Source: Methylophilaceae bacterium (GTDB lineage Bacteria; Pseudomonadota; Gammaproteobacteria; Burkholderiales; Methylophilaceae). Taken from it: 64,000 bases of DNA. The position numbers and the translations under genes were made by a program. The notes under the pieces are model-generated. The model was not told the DNA's origin. It searched no databases and saw only the letters and a program-made list of their open reading frames with translations. Of the stretch, positions 41,539 to 51,366 are shown in pieces. The stretch covers positions 1 to 64,000 of the forward strand of contig JAPKBG010000006.1 in the NCBI GenBank assembly GCA_028823485.1, given 5' to 3'. The first letter of the stretch is position 1. Every line of letters begins with the position of its first letter.

Positions 41539-41641
41539 TTGGTACTCGGCTAGTTAAAATTGAATAAGTCGCATTTTAGCATATCTGTTATTGGTTGATA
41601 CGCTTGTCGTTGCACACACCAAAGACTGAAAAGCAGCCGTA

Positions 41642-42982
41642 TTAATTGCGGCGGTCTTGATAGAGTTTCTGTGCCATGCCAACCTGCTGATCGGCCATCG
41701 TCGCATAAAGCGGCTTGCTAAATATTTTTGAAACCATTGAGGCTAAAAAAGTAATGGCCATCAAGCTAATCACCATTTGGTGACCATCAATCATTTCCAT
41801 CACAATAATAAATGATGTCAGTGGTGCTTGTGTAACAGCAGCCAAAAACCCAGCCATGCATAAGGCAATAATGGCGCTGTTGTAATATTCATGTCCGAAC
41901 AATGGCACCAAGTCGTGGCCAATACCAGCACCGATAGAGAGTGATGGGGCAAAAATACCACCAGGTACACCACTCAAATATGTAAAAATAGTGGCCAAAT
42001 ATTTAATGGGAGCATAAAACCAAAGTTGCTCTGTTGTATTGCCCATTAAAATATTTTGCGCCGTTTGGTAACCTGTACCATGCGCAGTACCATTGCTAAC
42101 AACACCCAAACCAGCAACTAATAGCCCACAAAGCCCCGCCCACCATAAAGGATGCACCCGTCTAAGCATTCCCAGCTTGCCGTACATTTGTCCTGAGGCA
42201 CTAATGAGTATGCGGCTAAAAATGCCACCGAATATACCGCAAAGCAAGCCGCAAAAAAGTACGGGTAAGATAATTTTTTTATCAACAATGCCCACTGAAA
42301 TACTACCAAAGTAGGTGTAATTACCTTGTAATGAAATCGCCACCAAACCTGACAACACAATCGCCGTAATAATCACACCATTGGTTTTTTGCTCAAAACG
42401 TCGTCCTAGCTCTTCAATGGCAAATACAATCCCAGCGAGTGGTGTATTAAAGGCAGCAGAAATACCAGCAGCGCCACCGGCTAAAATCAAATGCTTAGGA
42501 TTAACGCTAAAACCATAAGGTAGAAAATGTCTAAACGCATGCATAATGCTGGCAGAGATTTGTACCGAAGGACCTTCTCGCCCAGCAGAAAAGCCAGCAA
42601 GCAATGTACCAACACCTAAAAATATTTTACCTATTGCTAGCTTAGTACTGACTAAAGTCGGATATTTATTATCGGGGCTTTCATGATCCAAGGCCGCCAT
42701 GACTTGTGGAATACCACTCCCCGCCGCACCTTGAAACCAGCGCCTTGTCATCCACACAATCAACACGCCACCCAATGGCGTAATGATTAAAGGTAGCCAC
42801 CAGTTCATTTTCTGTACATGAAAAAATAGCTCTGTCGCGTATTCTGTCGCTTTTGCAAACATGACCACAACTAACCCTGCTGTCGCCGCGGCTAACCAGA
42901 CAACAATGCGTCCATGCCAAGCGTCAAAATCCGTCAGTTTGGCGGTTTTAATTGAGGATGAGAGTTCATTTAGGGGCTGCAT
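41642..42982 (-). CDS. ClC-family chloride channel/antiporter
   Basis: Inner-membrane ClC protein of about 446 residues with the selectivity motifs GSGIPQ, GREGPSVQ (gating glutamate present) and GIFAPSLSIGAGIGHD. The gating glutamate fits a Cl-/H+ exchanger such as bacterial ClcA, usually tied to acid stress. There is no C-terminal CBS domain. It stands alone on the minus strand, divergent from the broken HDOD gene. Confidence 0.92.
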   Translation of the reverse strand: MQPLNELSSSIKTAKLTDFDAWHGRIVVWLAAATAGLVVVMFAKATEYATELFFHVQKMNWWLPLIITPLGGVLIVWMTRRWFQGAAGSGIPQVMAALDHESPDNKYPTLVSTKLAIGKIFLGVGTLLAGFSAGREGPSVQISASIMHAFRHFLPYGFSVNPKHLILAGGAAGISAAFNTPLAGIVFAIEELGRRFEQKTNGVIITAIVLSGLVAISLQGNYTYFGSISVGIVDKKIILPVLFCGLLCGIFGGIFSRILISASGQMYGKLGMLRRVHPLWWAGLCGLLVAGLGVVSNGTAHGTGYQTAQNILMGNTTEQLWFYAPIKYLATIFTYLSGVPGGIFAPSLSIGAGIGHDLVPLFGHEYYNSAIIALCMAGFLAAVTQAPLTSFIIVMEMIDGHQMVISLMAITFLASMVSKIFSKPLYATMADQQVGMAQKLYQDRRN

Positions 42983-43175
42983 AGACGGGATGAGAGGTAA
43001 CGATTGACTTTAAGTACTTCGATTGTATTGTCTATACCTGCATTTGTACATGGCTATGCTTTAATTGTTCAGGTTAGCTTCGTATTCAATGAATTAAACG
43101 CTTATATTTTGCTTATTCGTCAAAACAAATAGAGGTAGCTTCATCTACGCTTAGCTCTTCCATGGAGAGCATTAA

Positions 43176-44022
43176 ATGAACGGTGAAATTAACGATGCTG
43201 TCGCATGGTTAAAACGGTTAAAAACAGTCAACATTCCTGTCCTTGGGCAAACAGCGAAAGAACTCGCTAAGCTTCAACAGGATGAGAAGAACATCAGTGC
43301 GCGCGCGATTACTGCAGTAGTGTTGAACGACCCTTTTATGGCATTCAAGGTATTGAGTTATGCCAAACAAAATGCTGGCAAACGACAGGTGCAAGACATC
43401 CTTCAAGTAGAACCCACTATTATCATGATGGGAACAAATGACGTTTTACCGCAACTTATCTCCTGATTTTCTCGTTGATTATAGACTCAAATCTAAAATT
43501 TTTACTTTAACACACTTATTAAAATTGATTAAAAGAGCACATCTTGCCGCTTACTATGCAGCGGACTGAGCTGCTTTGCACAAAGACTTAGACTTCGATG
43601 AAGTATTGATTGCCACCTTGTTGCATGATTTTGCAGAAATGTTGATGTGGTGTTTCGCACCTGAAAAAATGAACACTATTTTCGACATGCTGAAAAAAGA
43701 TAAATCGCTAAGGGGCAAAGATGCACAAGCGCAAGTGCTCGGCTTTCATCTTAGCGATTTGCAAAAAGAGTTAATTAATACCTATGCCATGCCATCATCA
43801 CTGATGCAATTAATGGAGGAAGATGAAGTAGTGAAACTGAGTAAACGCGCAACAGGTGTCTTGTTAGCCGTCAACCTCGCTCGCCACTCTGCTAATGGCT
43901 GGGGTGATGCGGCTTTACCTGATGACTATAAAGCGATTGCGCATTTCCTTAATGTTGATGTTCAACGTGTACTTTATCTAATCCGCCACCCTAATGGCCA
44001 TGCATCAGCGAGTGATGATTAA
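43176..44022 (+). pseudogene. Broken HDOD-domain signalling protein gene
   Basis: Three reading-frame pieces make one HDOD-like protein. Piece 1 (43176 to about 43440) has VNIPVLGQTAKELAKLQ and ends in frame after MMGTN. A +1 shift near 43440-43443 leads to a second frame (43444-43566), FYRNLSPDFLVDYRL then KRAHLAAYYAAD. A TGA at 43567-43569 stands where a tryptophan is usual, and the same frame continues AALHKDLDFDEVLIATLLHD to 44022. Two independent lesions indicate a pseudogene; sequencing error could explain at most one comfortably. Confidence 0.85.
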
Positions 44023-44025
44023 GGC

Positions 44026-45130
44026 CTAAACGCCTTGCTTCAAACTAATTTGAATAAACTGATCCAAATCTCCATCTAGCACTCCTTGTGTATTGCCGAC
44101 TTCTACATTGGTTCGCAAATCTTTTATACGCCCTTGATCTAAAACATAACTACGAATCTGATGCCCCCAGCCAATATCCGTTTTAGCATCTTCTAAAGCT
44201 TGCTTCTCTTCATTCCGCTTACTAAGTTCTAAATTATATAAAGCGCCTTTCAACATATTAAAAGCTTCGTCTTTATTGCGGTGTTGTGAGCGATCATTTT
44301 GACACTGCACGACTAAGCCTGTTGGAATATGTGTCAAACGCACAGCAGAATCTGTCTTGTTAATATGCTGACCACCCGCACCACTGGCGCGATAAGTATC
44401 AAGGCGCACATCAGCAGGGTTAATATCAATTTCGATAGAGTCATCAACTTCAGGGAAAATTTGCACACTGGCAAAGCTGGTATGGCGCTTTGAATTAGAA
44501 TCGAATGGAGACTTACGTACCAAACGATGCACACCACTCTCAGTACGCAAGGTACCAAATGCATAATCACCTGTGATTTTTAGCGTTGCGCCTTTAATCC
44601 CAGCGACATCGCCATCTGACTTTTCTAACACTTCCACTTTAAACTCTTTACGTTCGCAGTAGCGCAAATACATACGCAGTAGCATATCGGCCCAATCTTG
44701 GGCTTCAGTACCACCGCTGCCTGATTGAAGCTCAATAAAGCAATTATTCTCATCCATAGGCTCAGAAAACATGCGTCTGAATTCCATATCTTCGACTGTT
44801 TTTTCTAAGACTTCAGAATCATTTGCAATACCCAATAGCGATTCATCATCACTTTCCTCTTTTGCCATTTCAAACAGCTCTTGACTGTCACTAATCCCCG
44901 TTTCAAGATTATTCAAGGTATTCACAACACCTTCTAACATGCGCTTTTCTTTACCTAGTTTTTGCGCGTTTTCCGGATTATTCCAGACATTAGGATCTTC
45001 TAATAAGCCATCCACTTCGGCTAGTCGTTGTGATTTAGTTTCATAGTCAAAGGTACCCCCGAAGGTCTAGATTTCGGGTATGCAAATCCGTGAGTCGATT
45101 GGCAATTTGATTGAGTTGTTCGGCTTCCAT
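44026..45130 (-). CDS. prfB: Peptide chain release factor 2 with programmed +1 frameshift
   Basis: RF2 releases peptides at UGA and UAA. The true start is ATG at 45130 ([16 protein letters not shown]). Codon 28 is an in-frame TGA (45049-45047) in the classical slippery context CTT TGA C, preceded by the internal Shine-Dalgarno-like CGGGGGTAC. A +1 shift skips 45049 and continues [15 protein letters not shown], giving about 367 residues. GGQ is in [19 protein letters not shown], and [13 protein letters not shown] carries the SPF-type stop-recognition motif. RF2 thereby limits its own synthesis. Confidence 0.96.
45047..45062 (-). promoter_or_regulatory. prfB +1 recoding site
   Basis: Minus strand CGGGGGTACCTTTGAC: an SD-like G-run a few bases before CTT, then the UGA stop and C. 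This is the conserved RF2 frameshift cassette. Confidence 0.95.
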
Positions 45131-45250
45131 TGGACGTCTTCTACTAAGCGATTGCAAAAACCAAATTATACAACAAAGCAAGCAAGAAGCACTTCACATC
45201 GCGGAGCGAATAACCGCAAACACACTTGCAGAATCAAAGAATGTTAATAA

Positions 45251-45284
45251 TTGTCATTTTTATGTCACACAATATTTCTACACT
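45251..45284 (+). promoter_or_regulatory. PhoB-dependent promoter of the first pstS
   Basis: TTGTCAT TTTT ATGTCAC (45251-45268) is a 7-4-7 direct repeat matching the Pho box. Ten bases later TACACT (45279-45284) can be the -10, the spacing expected when the box replaces the -35. Confidence 0.8.
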
Positions 45285-45365
45285 CATATTCGAGCAACAA
45301 AATTACCTTATCAACAGCATTGCTAATTTAATTGTCATTATTTATTTTTACTTATGGAGTTTAAA

Positions 45366-46364
45366 ATGCAAACAAAGTTTATTAAAGCATTAGCCACAGC
45401 AGCTGTTATTGCAGCCGCATTTGGTGCACAATCGTCTTACGCAGGGCAAAGAGTTATCAAAATTGATGGGTCTAGCACTGTCTACCCTATTTCTGAAGCA
45501 GTCGCTGAAGAGTTTCAAAATGAGACTAAAACAAGAGTAACGGTTGGTATTTCAGGTACTGGTGGTGGCTTTAAAAAATTCTGCCGTGGTGAAACAGACA
45601 TTTCAGACGCTTCACGCCCTATCAAGCAAAAAGAAATCGACCAGTGTAAAGCGGCCGGCATCCAGTTCATCGAAATCCCAGTGGCATTTGATGCATTAAC
45701 CGTTGTCATCAACCCAAAAAATGACTTTGCTAAAACAATGACTGTTGCTGACCTGAAAAAAATATGGGAACCAGCTGCACAAGGCAAACTAAAAACTTGG
45801 AAATCAATTAACCCAGCATGGCCTGATCAAAAATTGGCATTATTTGGCCCAGGTGCTGACTCAGGCACATTCGACTACTTTACAGAAGCGGTTGTGGGCA
45901 AATCAAAATCTAGCCGTGGTGACTTCACGGCATCAGAAGATGACAACGTACTTGTAAAAGGTGTTGCTGGTGATGAGGGTGGTCTTGGTTACTTCGGTTA
46001 TGCCTATTACGAAGAGAATAAAGACATACTAACGGCTGTTGCTGTTAAGAAAGACGCTGCTAGCAAAGGAGTGTTGCCTTCTAAAGAAGCCATTGAAGAT
46101 GGCACATACACACCACTTGCACGCCCTATCTTCATCTACGTAAACGCAACACGTGCTGCATTTGATCCTAAATTAAAAGCATTCGTTGATTACTACCTAG
46201 CGAAAAGCAAGCCTTTAATCGAAGAGGTAAAATACGTACCACTACCAACATCCGAGCAAGCTGCTGTTGTTGCTCACTGGAAAGCGCTAAAACCAGGTTC
46301 AGGCTTCGGTGGCAAAGCACAAGTCGGTGTGAAAATGAGTGATATTTTGAAAAACATCAAATAA
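45366..46364 (+). CDS. pstS: Phosphate-binding protein PstS (periplasmic form)
   Basis: Periplasmic phosphate receptor of the Pst ABC importer. GGAG six bases before the ATG at 45366 supports this start over 45354. The signal peptide (MQTKFIKALATAAVIAAAFG, cleavage after SSYA) is of the soluble type. Phosphate-loop residues lie in [35 protein letters not shown] and [13 protein letters not shown]. 332 residues. It has its own Pho box and a terminator behind it. Confidence 0.94.
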   Translation: MQTKFIKALATAAVIAAAFGAQSSYAGQRVIKIDGSSTVYPISEAVAEEFQNETKTRVTVGISGTGGGFKKFCRGETDISDASRPIKQKEIDQCKAAGIQFIEIPVAFDALTVVINPKNDFAKTMTVADLKKIWEPAAQGKLKTWKSINPAWPDQKLALFGPGADSGTFDYFTEAVVGKSKSSRGDFTASEDDNVLVKGVAGDEGGLGYFGYAYYEENKDILTAVAVKKDAASKGVLPSKEAIEDGTYTPLARPIFIYVNATRAAFDPKLKAFVDYYLAKSKPLIEEVKYVPLPTSEQAAVVAHWKALKPGSGFGGKAQVGVKMSDILKNIK

Positions 46365-46399
46365 ACACTTAACTTTAGTACCACCTATTAGCTTCATAG

Positions 46400-46427
46400 A
46401 AAACGGCCAGTTATGGCCGTTTTTTTC
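46400..46427 (+). terminator. Intrinsic terminator of the first pstS
   Basis: Perfect 9-bp stem AAAACGGCC / GGCCGTTTT (46400-46408 with 46415-46423), six-base loop and a following T-run. It separates the two pstS genes. Confidence 0.88.
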
Positions 46428-46480
46428 ATCTAAAAGCAAGACACCAAGATTAACTAGCGTTAGAATACGCATATAATTTT

Positions 46481-46514
46481 TTGTCATTAAACTGTCACAA
46501 TAGAACAGTAAGAT
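46481..46514 (+). promoter_or_regulatory. PhoB-dependent promoter of the second pstS
   Basis: TTGTCAT TAAA CTGTCAC (46481-46498) is a near-consensus Pho box. Ten bases later TAAGAT (46509-46514) is a plausible -10. It would drive pstS2-pstC-pstA-pstB-phoU. Confidence 0.85.
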
Positions 46515-46540
46515 GGCAGCACTACTTATAAGGGATGATC

Positions 46541-47593
46541 ATGAACGCAGCTAAATTAATCTTAAAACGCACTATTCAGTTAACGAGTGCAATCGCCATC
46601 GCATCTGCTTTAGGTGCATGCTCTACATCTGAAGACACGACTGCAAGCGCTGATGCAGCGGATTTTGGCCCAAAAGCAATCGTCAAAATTGATGGTTCAA
46701 GTACTGTATTCCCTGTGACGGAAGCGGTTGCAGAAGAGTTTCAAATTGATACAAAAGTGAAAGTAACGGTTGGTATCTCAGGTACTGGCGGCGGCTTTAA
46801 AAAATTCTGCCGTGGTGAAACGGATATTTCAGGCGCTTCACGCCCGATCAAACAAAAAGAAATCGACAAGTGTAAAGAGGCTGGCATCGAATTTATCGAG
46901 CTGCCGATTGCATTTGACGCATTAACCGTTGTGATTAACCCAGCTAATGAATTTGCAAAAGAAATGACTGTAGCTGAGTTAAAAACAATCTGGGGCCCAG
47001 AGGCACAAGAAACCATCATTTCATGGAATCAAGTGAATCCAGCATGGCCTGATCAACCACTTAAATTATTTGGCCCAGGCGCGGATTCAGGTACCTTTGA
47101 TTACTTTACTGAAGCGGTTGTTGGTAAATCAAAATCTAGCCGTGGTGACTTCACAGCATCAGAAGATGACAACGTGCTAGTGACTGGAGTTGCTGGTGAC
47201 AAAGGTGGTATCGGTTACTTTGGCTATGCATATTATGAAGAAAATAAAGACAAACTTTCAGCGGTAGCGATTTCGGAAGACGCTGGAAAAGCAGGTGTTT
47301 TACCCTCTAAAGAGTCAATCGAAGACGGTACATATACGCCGCTTGCTCGCCCTATTTTCATTTACGTGAAGAAAAGTGCTGCGGAAGAAAAGGCGCATGT
47401 AAAAGCATTTGTTGATTACTACTTAGCAAATGGCCGCCCATTGATTGAGGAAGTAAAATACGTACCATTACCTGCTGAAGACCAAGCTGCTGTTGTTGCC
47501 CATTGGAATGCATTAAAAACAGGTACTGGCTTTGTTGGTGGGAAATCAGAAGTTGGTGTAAAAATCAAAGATTTATTAGACCGCGTTCGATAG
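46541..47593 (+). CDS. pstS: Phosphate-binding protein PstS (lipoprotein form)
   Basis: A second PstS, strongly similar to the first over the mature part (same [17 protein letters not shown] and [20 protein letters not shown] stretches). Unlike its neighbour it has a lipobox, [10 protein letters not shown], so it should be processed by Lsp and anchored to a membrane by a lipid. The start is ATG 46541: AAGGG lies eight bases upstream but would abut an ATG at 46535. 350 residues. It leads the pstCAB-phoU genes. Confidence 0.93.
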   Translation: MNAAKLILKRTIQLTSAIAIASALGACSTSEDTTASADAADFGPKAIVKIDGSSTVFPVTEAVAEEFQIDTKVKVTVGISGTGGGFKKFCRGETDISGASRPIKQKEIDKCKEAGIEFIELPIAFDALTVVINPANEFAKEMTVAELKTIWGPEAQETIISWNQVNPAWPDQPLKLFGPGADSGTFDYFTEAVVGKSKSSRGDFTASEDDNVLVTGVAGDKGGIGYFGYAYYEENKDKLSAVAISEDAGKAGVLPSKESIEDGTYTPLARPIFIYVKKSAAEEKAHVKAFVDYYLANGRPLIEEVKYVPLPAEDQAAVVAHWNALKTGTGFVGGKSEVGVKIKDLLDRVR

Positions 47594-47674
47594 TTCTTAA
47601 GTTTAATAGTCTTTAAGATAATTACTATTTCTTAACGTTTTATTCAATCGCTACAATACGGAAGTTAAATTAAC

Positions 47675-48622
47675 GTGAATACGGCCACTACAGTGCTAAA
47701 GTCTACTCAAGGCACAACCATCAGCCCACGCCTTGCTAAGAACTTTAGACGTAATATTAAAGAACGTTTGATTGAAATCTTACTTATGTTGTGTGCACTT
47801 TCTGCAGTGTTTACAACAGTGGCCATTGTAGCGATTCTTGTCTATGAATCATTTGCGTTCTTTGAATTCGTTTCAATCGTAGACTTTTTGACAGATAACC
47901 AATGGACCCCTTTATTTGAAGATGCGCATTACGGCATCATGCCATTGGTTTCTGGTACGTTAACCATTTCCTTTGTTGCATTAGCCTTTGCCGTTCCTGT
48001 TGGCACGATTGCGGCAATTTACCTGTCTGAGTTTGCGTCTCATAAAACACGAGAAACAGTTAAACCGATTCTAGAGTTATTAGCTGGTGTGCCGACCATT
48101 GCCTTTGGTTACTTTGCGCTACTCTTAGTCACACCGCTATTGCAAATGGTTTTTCCTGAGCTACCAACATTCAACATGTTAGGCCCAGGTATCGTGATTG
48201 GCATTATGGTCGTGCCCTATATTGCATCTGTTTCTGAAGATGCGATGCGCGCTGTTCCAATGAGTATGCGCGAAGGTTCTTACGCGATGGGTGCAACACG
48301 CTTCCAAACAGCCATGCGCGTTGTAACACCAGCGGCAATCTCAGGCATTATCGCTGCTTATATCTTAGCGATTTCACGTGCCATTGGTGAAACCATGGTC
48401 GTTGCGATTGCAGCCGGGCAGCAACCCAACCTCACATTTAACCCAATGGACTCTGCCGCAACGATTACGGCCTATATTGTGCAGGTCGCCATGGGTGATT
48501 TACCGCATGGCAGCATTGGTTATCAAAGTATCTTTGCCGCTGGCTTAGTCTTGATGTTAATGACCTTGTTCTTCAATGTTCTTGGTCACTTCACCCGTAA
48601 AAAATTCCGCGAGGCTTATTAA
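47675..48622 (+). CDS. pstC: Phosphate ABC transporter permease PstC
   Basis: Inner-membrane permease of the Pst importer, 315 residues. A first transmembrane helix (about 36-60) is followed by a large periplasmic loop and five more helices. The cytosolic EAA loop SMREGSYAMGATRFQTAMRV contacts PstB. The start is GTG at 47675, with GGAAG about 11 bases before it. The last base overlaps the pstA ATG (TAATG). Confidence 0.95.
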   Translation: MNTATTVLKSTQGTTISPRLAKNFRRNIKERLIEILLMLCALSAVFTTVAIVAILVYESFAFFEFVSIVDFLTDNQWTPLFEDAHYGIMPLVSGTLTISFVALAFAVPVGTIAAIYLSEFASHKTRETVKPILELLAGVPTIAFGYFALLLVTPLLQMVFPELPTFNMLGPGIVIGIMVVPYIASVSEDAMRAVPMSMREGSYAMGATRFQTAMRVVTPAAISGIIAAYILAISRAIGETMVVAIAAGQQPNLTFNPMDSAATITAYIVQVAMGDLPHGSIGYQSIFAAGLVLMLMTLFFNVLGHFTRKKFREAY

Positions 48623-49572
48623 TGTCAGATCAAAAAGTAGCATCGTCACTGAAAGATATCGACTCAGTGAGAACAATGATTAAACGCGCCAAGTTCAATG
48701 ACCATTTATTTGGCATGATTGGCTTACTATGCATCACCCTTATCCTCATCACACTGCTTATTTTGTTTATGGATTTAGTGATTGATGGCTTTCCACAATT
48801 AACTAATTGGGACTTCTATAGCAACTTCCCTTCACGGCGTGCTGCCAGAGCTGGTTTATTGTCTGCGCTTGTTGGCTCATCACTTGTGATGTTGGTGACC
48901 TTCGTCTCGGCAGTACCAATAGGCGTTGGCGCTGCGATTTACCTAGAGGAATATGCCCCTAAAAACTGGTTCACTGAAATTATTGAAGTAAACGTGACTA
49001 ACCTAGCGGCCGTGCCATCTATCATTTACGGTCTATTAGCATTAGGTTTATTTGTCTATACGTTTGATTTTGGCAACAGCATTTTAACGGCAGGGCTAAC
49101 GCTAGGTTTGTTGATATTACCGATTGTCATCGTGGCGACGAGAGAATCTATTCGAGCGATTCCTGTTGCGATTAGAGAAGCTGCTTACGCAGTAGGCGCG
49201 ACAAAAGGCCAGGTGGTTGGCCAACACGTGGTTAAATATTCAGCAGGTGGCATATTGACGGGTGTGATTATTGGTATGGCACGTGCAATTGGTGAAACAG
49301 CACCTGTGATTACCATTGGTGCATTAACGTTTATTGCTTTCTTACCAGAAGCACCAATATCAACGACACCACCATTTCTTAACTTTGAATGGTTAACATC
49401 CAGCTTTACCGTGTTACCGATTCAAATGTTTAGTTGGCTATCACGCCCTAGTTCAGCATTCCACGTAAATGCTGCAGCGGCTGGTGCCATTATTATTCTA
49501 GTCACGCTACTGATGAATGCGGTTGCAATCAAAATGCGCTATAACATTCGCAAGAAAATTAAGTGGCAATAA
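48622..49572 (+). CDS. pstA: Phosphate ABC transporter permease PstA
   Basis: Partner permease of PstC, 316 residues with six hydrophobic segments. The EAA loop is AIREAAYAVGATKGQVVGQH. The first helix lies at about 32-52. Translation is coupled to pstC by a one-base overlap, and pstB starts 57 bases later. Confidence 0.95.
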   Translation: MSDQKVASSLKDIDSVRTMIKRAKFNDHLFGMIGLLCITLILITLLILFMDLVIDGFPQLTNWDFYSNFPSRRAARAGLLSALVGSSLVMLVTFVSAVPIGVGAAIYLEEYAPKNWFTEIIEVNVTNLAAVPSIIYGLLALGLFVYTFDFGNSILTAGLTLGLLILPIVIVATRESIRAIPVAIREAAYAVGATKGQVVGQHVVKYSAGGILTGVIIGMARAIGETAPVITIGALTFIAFLPEAPISTTPPFLNFEWLTSSFTVLPIQMFSWLSRPSSAFHVNAAAAGAIIILVTLLMNAVAIKMRYNIRKKIKWQ

Positions 49573-49629
49573 GCTAGATTTAATCAACAAACTTTATTTA
49601 GAAAATACTACTTTTAGGGAATTGAACAT

Positions 49630-50409
49630 ATGGCGAATGCCGACCTAACAATCAAAGCAGAAGTACGTGACTTTAACTTCTTTTATAGCAACGGCAATCA
49701 TGCGTTAAAAAATATTAACCTGCCGTTATATGAAAAGAAGATTACGGCGTTAATCGGCCCATCTGGCTGTGGTAAATCAACGTTATTACGTTCATTCAAT
49801 CGCATGCATGACCTGTACCCGGGCAATCGTTATGAGGGTCAAATTGTCATGCAGCCAGATAACACCAATATCTTAGACCCAAATGTCGACCCAATTGAAG
49901 TGCGTATGCGTATTAGCATGGTGTTCCAGAAGCCAAACCCATTTCCAAAATCTATTTTTGAGAATGTGGCTTACGGTTTACGCGTGCGTGGTGAAAAAAA
50001 TAAACGCTTACTAGCAGACAAAGTAGAAGAGGCGTTAAAAGGCGCCGCTTTGTGGGATGAAGTAAAAGACCGCCAACAGGACTTGGCATTCAATTTATCT
50101 GGTGGTCAGCAACAACGTTTATGTATTGCACGTGCCTTAGCAACCGATCCTGAAATCATGTTATTTGATGAACCAACTTCAGCATTGGACCCAATTGCGA
50201 CAGCGAATATTGAAGAACTGATGAATGACTTACGTGGCAAGCTCACTATCCTAATCGTCACCCATAATATGCAGCAAGCGGCGCGGGTTTCTGACTACAC
50301 TGCTTATATGTATATGGGTGATTTGATTGAGCATGATAAGACGGGCAATATTTTCATCAAGCCTAAAGACAAACGGACTGAAGATTACATTACTGGCAGA
50401 ATCAGCTAA
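49630..50409 (+). CDS. pstB: Phosphate ABC transporter ATP-binding protein PstB
   Basis: Cytosolic ATPase of the Pst importer, 259 residues. Walker [10 protein letters not shown] (about 43-51), signature [15 protein letters not shown], Walker [14 protein letters not shown] and switch His in [10 protein letters not shown] are intact. The family-typical C-terminus [10 protein letters not shown] is present. With PhoU it also relays phosphate status to PhoR; phoR and phoB themselves are not in this window. Confidence 0.97.
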   Translation: MANADLTIKAEVRDFNFFYSNGNHALKNINLPLYEKKITALIGPSGCGKSTLLRSFNRMHDLYPGNRYEGQIVMQPDNTNILDPNVDPIEVRMRISMVFQKPNPFPKSIFENVAYGLRVRGEKNKRLLADKVEEALKGAALWDEVKDRQQDLAFNLSGGQQQRLCIARALATDPEIMLFDEPTSALDPIATANIEELMNDLRGKLTILIVTHNMQQAARVSDYTAYMYMGDLIEHDKTGNIFIKPKDKRTEDYITGRIS

Positions 50410-50480
50410 ACTTAACATAATGGCTTTAAGTAATGCCGACAACAATAGCAATTAACTAACCTTAACGTTAGGAAGAATAT

Positions 50481-51170
50481 ATGATCGACACAATACACCT
50501 TTCAACCCAATTTGACGAAGATCTAGAGCGTCTACGCAGCCGCGTACTAGAAATGGGCGGCCTAGTAGAGTCACAAATCAACATGACCACGACAGCCTAC
50601 GCTGACAATAACAGTGCTGCAGTACTAGATGTACTAGAGAATGACCGTGATGTGAATGCGTTTGAAAAAATCATTGATGATGACTTGATTCATGTGATTG
50701 CAAAACGCCAGCCGACTGCTTCCGACTTACGTCTGGTGATGGCGATTAGCAAAATGGTGACCGACCTTGAGCGATCAGGTGATGAAATTAAGAAAATGGC
50801 GAAAAGCATACGCCGTATTCAAGAACGCGATGTGACGGTGCTAAAAGCAACGACTGATGTAAGACACCTGGCTGATGCTGCAAGTAAGCAAATAAGAAGT
50901 GCCTTAGATACCTTTGCGAGACTTGATGCAACTGAAGCAAGAACGGTTATTGATGCAGATGAAGCACTCGATAAAGAGTTTAAAGCCATCGTAAGACAGC
51001 TCATTACTTACATGATGGAAGATCCTCGTTCTATTACAACAGCGATGGATATCATTACGATTGCACGTGCTATTGAGCGCGTTGGTGACCATGCGAAAAA
51101 CATTGCTGAACAAGTTATTTATATTGTTGAGGGCCGCGACGTCCGTCACACGAATGACAACGAGTCATAA
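50481..51170 (+). CDS. phoU: Phosphate signalling protein PhoU
   Basis: All-helical cytosolic protein that links Pst to the PhoR kinase and keeps the Pho regulon off when phosphate is plentiful. Two three-helix repeats carry the metal-binding EXXXD-type motifs (LEMGGLVESQI... and IARAIERVGDHAKNIAEQVI). 229 residues. It lies in the usual place after pstB, with a separate ribosome-binding site (GGAAG). Confidence 0.95.
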   Translation: MIDTIHLSTQFDEDLERLRSRVLEMGGLVESQINMTTTAYADNNSAAVLDVLENDRDVNAFEKIIDDDLIHVIAKRQPTASDLRLVMAISKMVTDLERSGDEIKKMAKSIRRIQERDVTVLKATTDVRHLADAASKQIRSALDTFARLDATEARTVIDADEALDKEFKAIVRQLITYMMEDPRSITTAMDIITIARAIERVGDHAKNIAEQVIYIVEGRDVRHTNDNES

Positions 51171-51182
51171 CGACTGATTAAA

Positions 51183-51208
51183 CTTGGATGGGCATTCGTC
51201 CATCCAAG
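51183..51208 (+). other. Strong hairpin without T-tract between phoU and ppk
   Basis: Perfect 9-bp stem CTTGGATGG / CCATCCAAG with loop GCATTCGT, beginning 12 bases after phoU. No T-run follows, so it is not a normal intrinsic terminator; it may protect the pst-phoU mRNA 3' end or act in attenuation. Confidence 0.55.
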
Positions 51209-51366
51209 ACCCCTTCCACCACTGCACGACCACCGACTAAACCACGCTTACTCCTTGCATTACTAAACAATTGGCGATACATTGATTTGTAACTGTCAGA
51301 TAAGTTTTTGACTGTTTTAATAACCGTCACATACTAGAAACAAACTTTTGCTATATTAGTGTAACA

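Noticed and set aside
43567-43569. In-frame TGA in the HDOD gene as selenocysteine or recoding
   Set aside because: The position is usually tryptophan, no SECIS-like hairpin is evident, and a second frameshift nearby points to decay.
51293-51330. Pho box before ppk
   Set aside because: Half-sites CTGTCAG, CTGTTTT and CCGTCAC are present but not at 11-base spacing, so the match is too weak to call.
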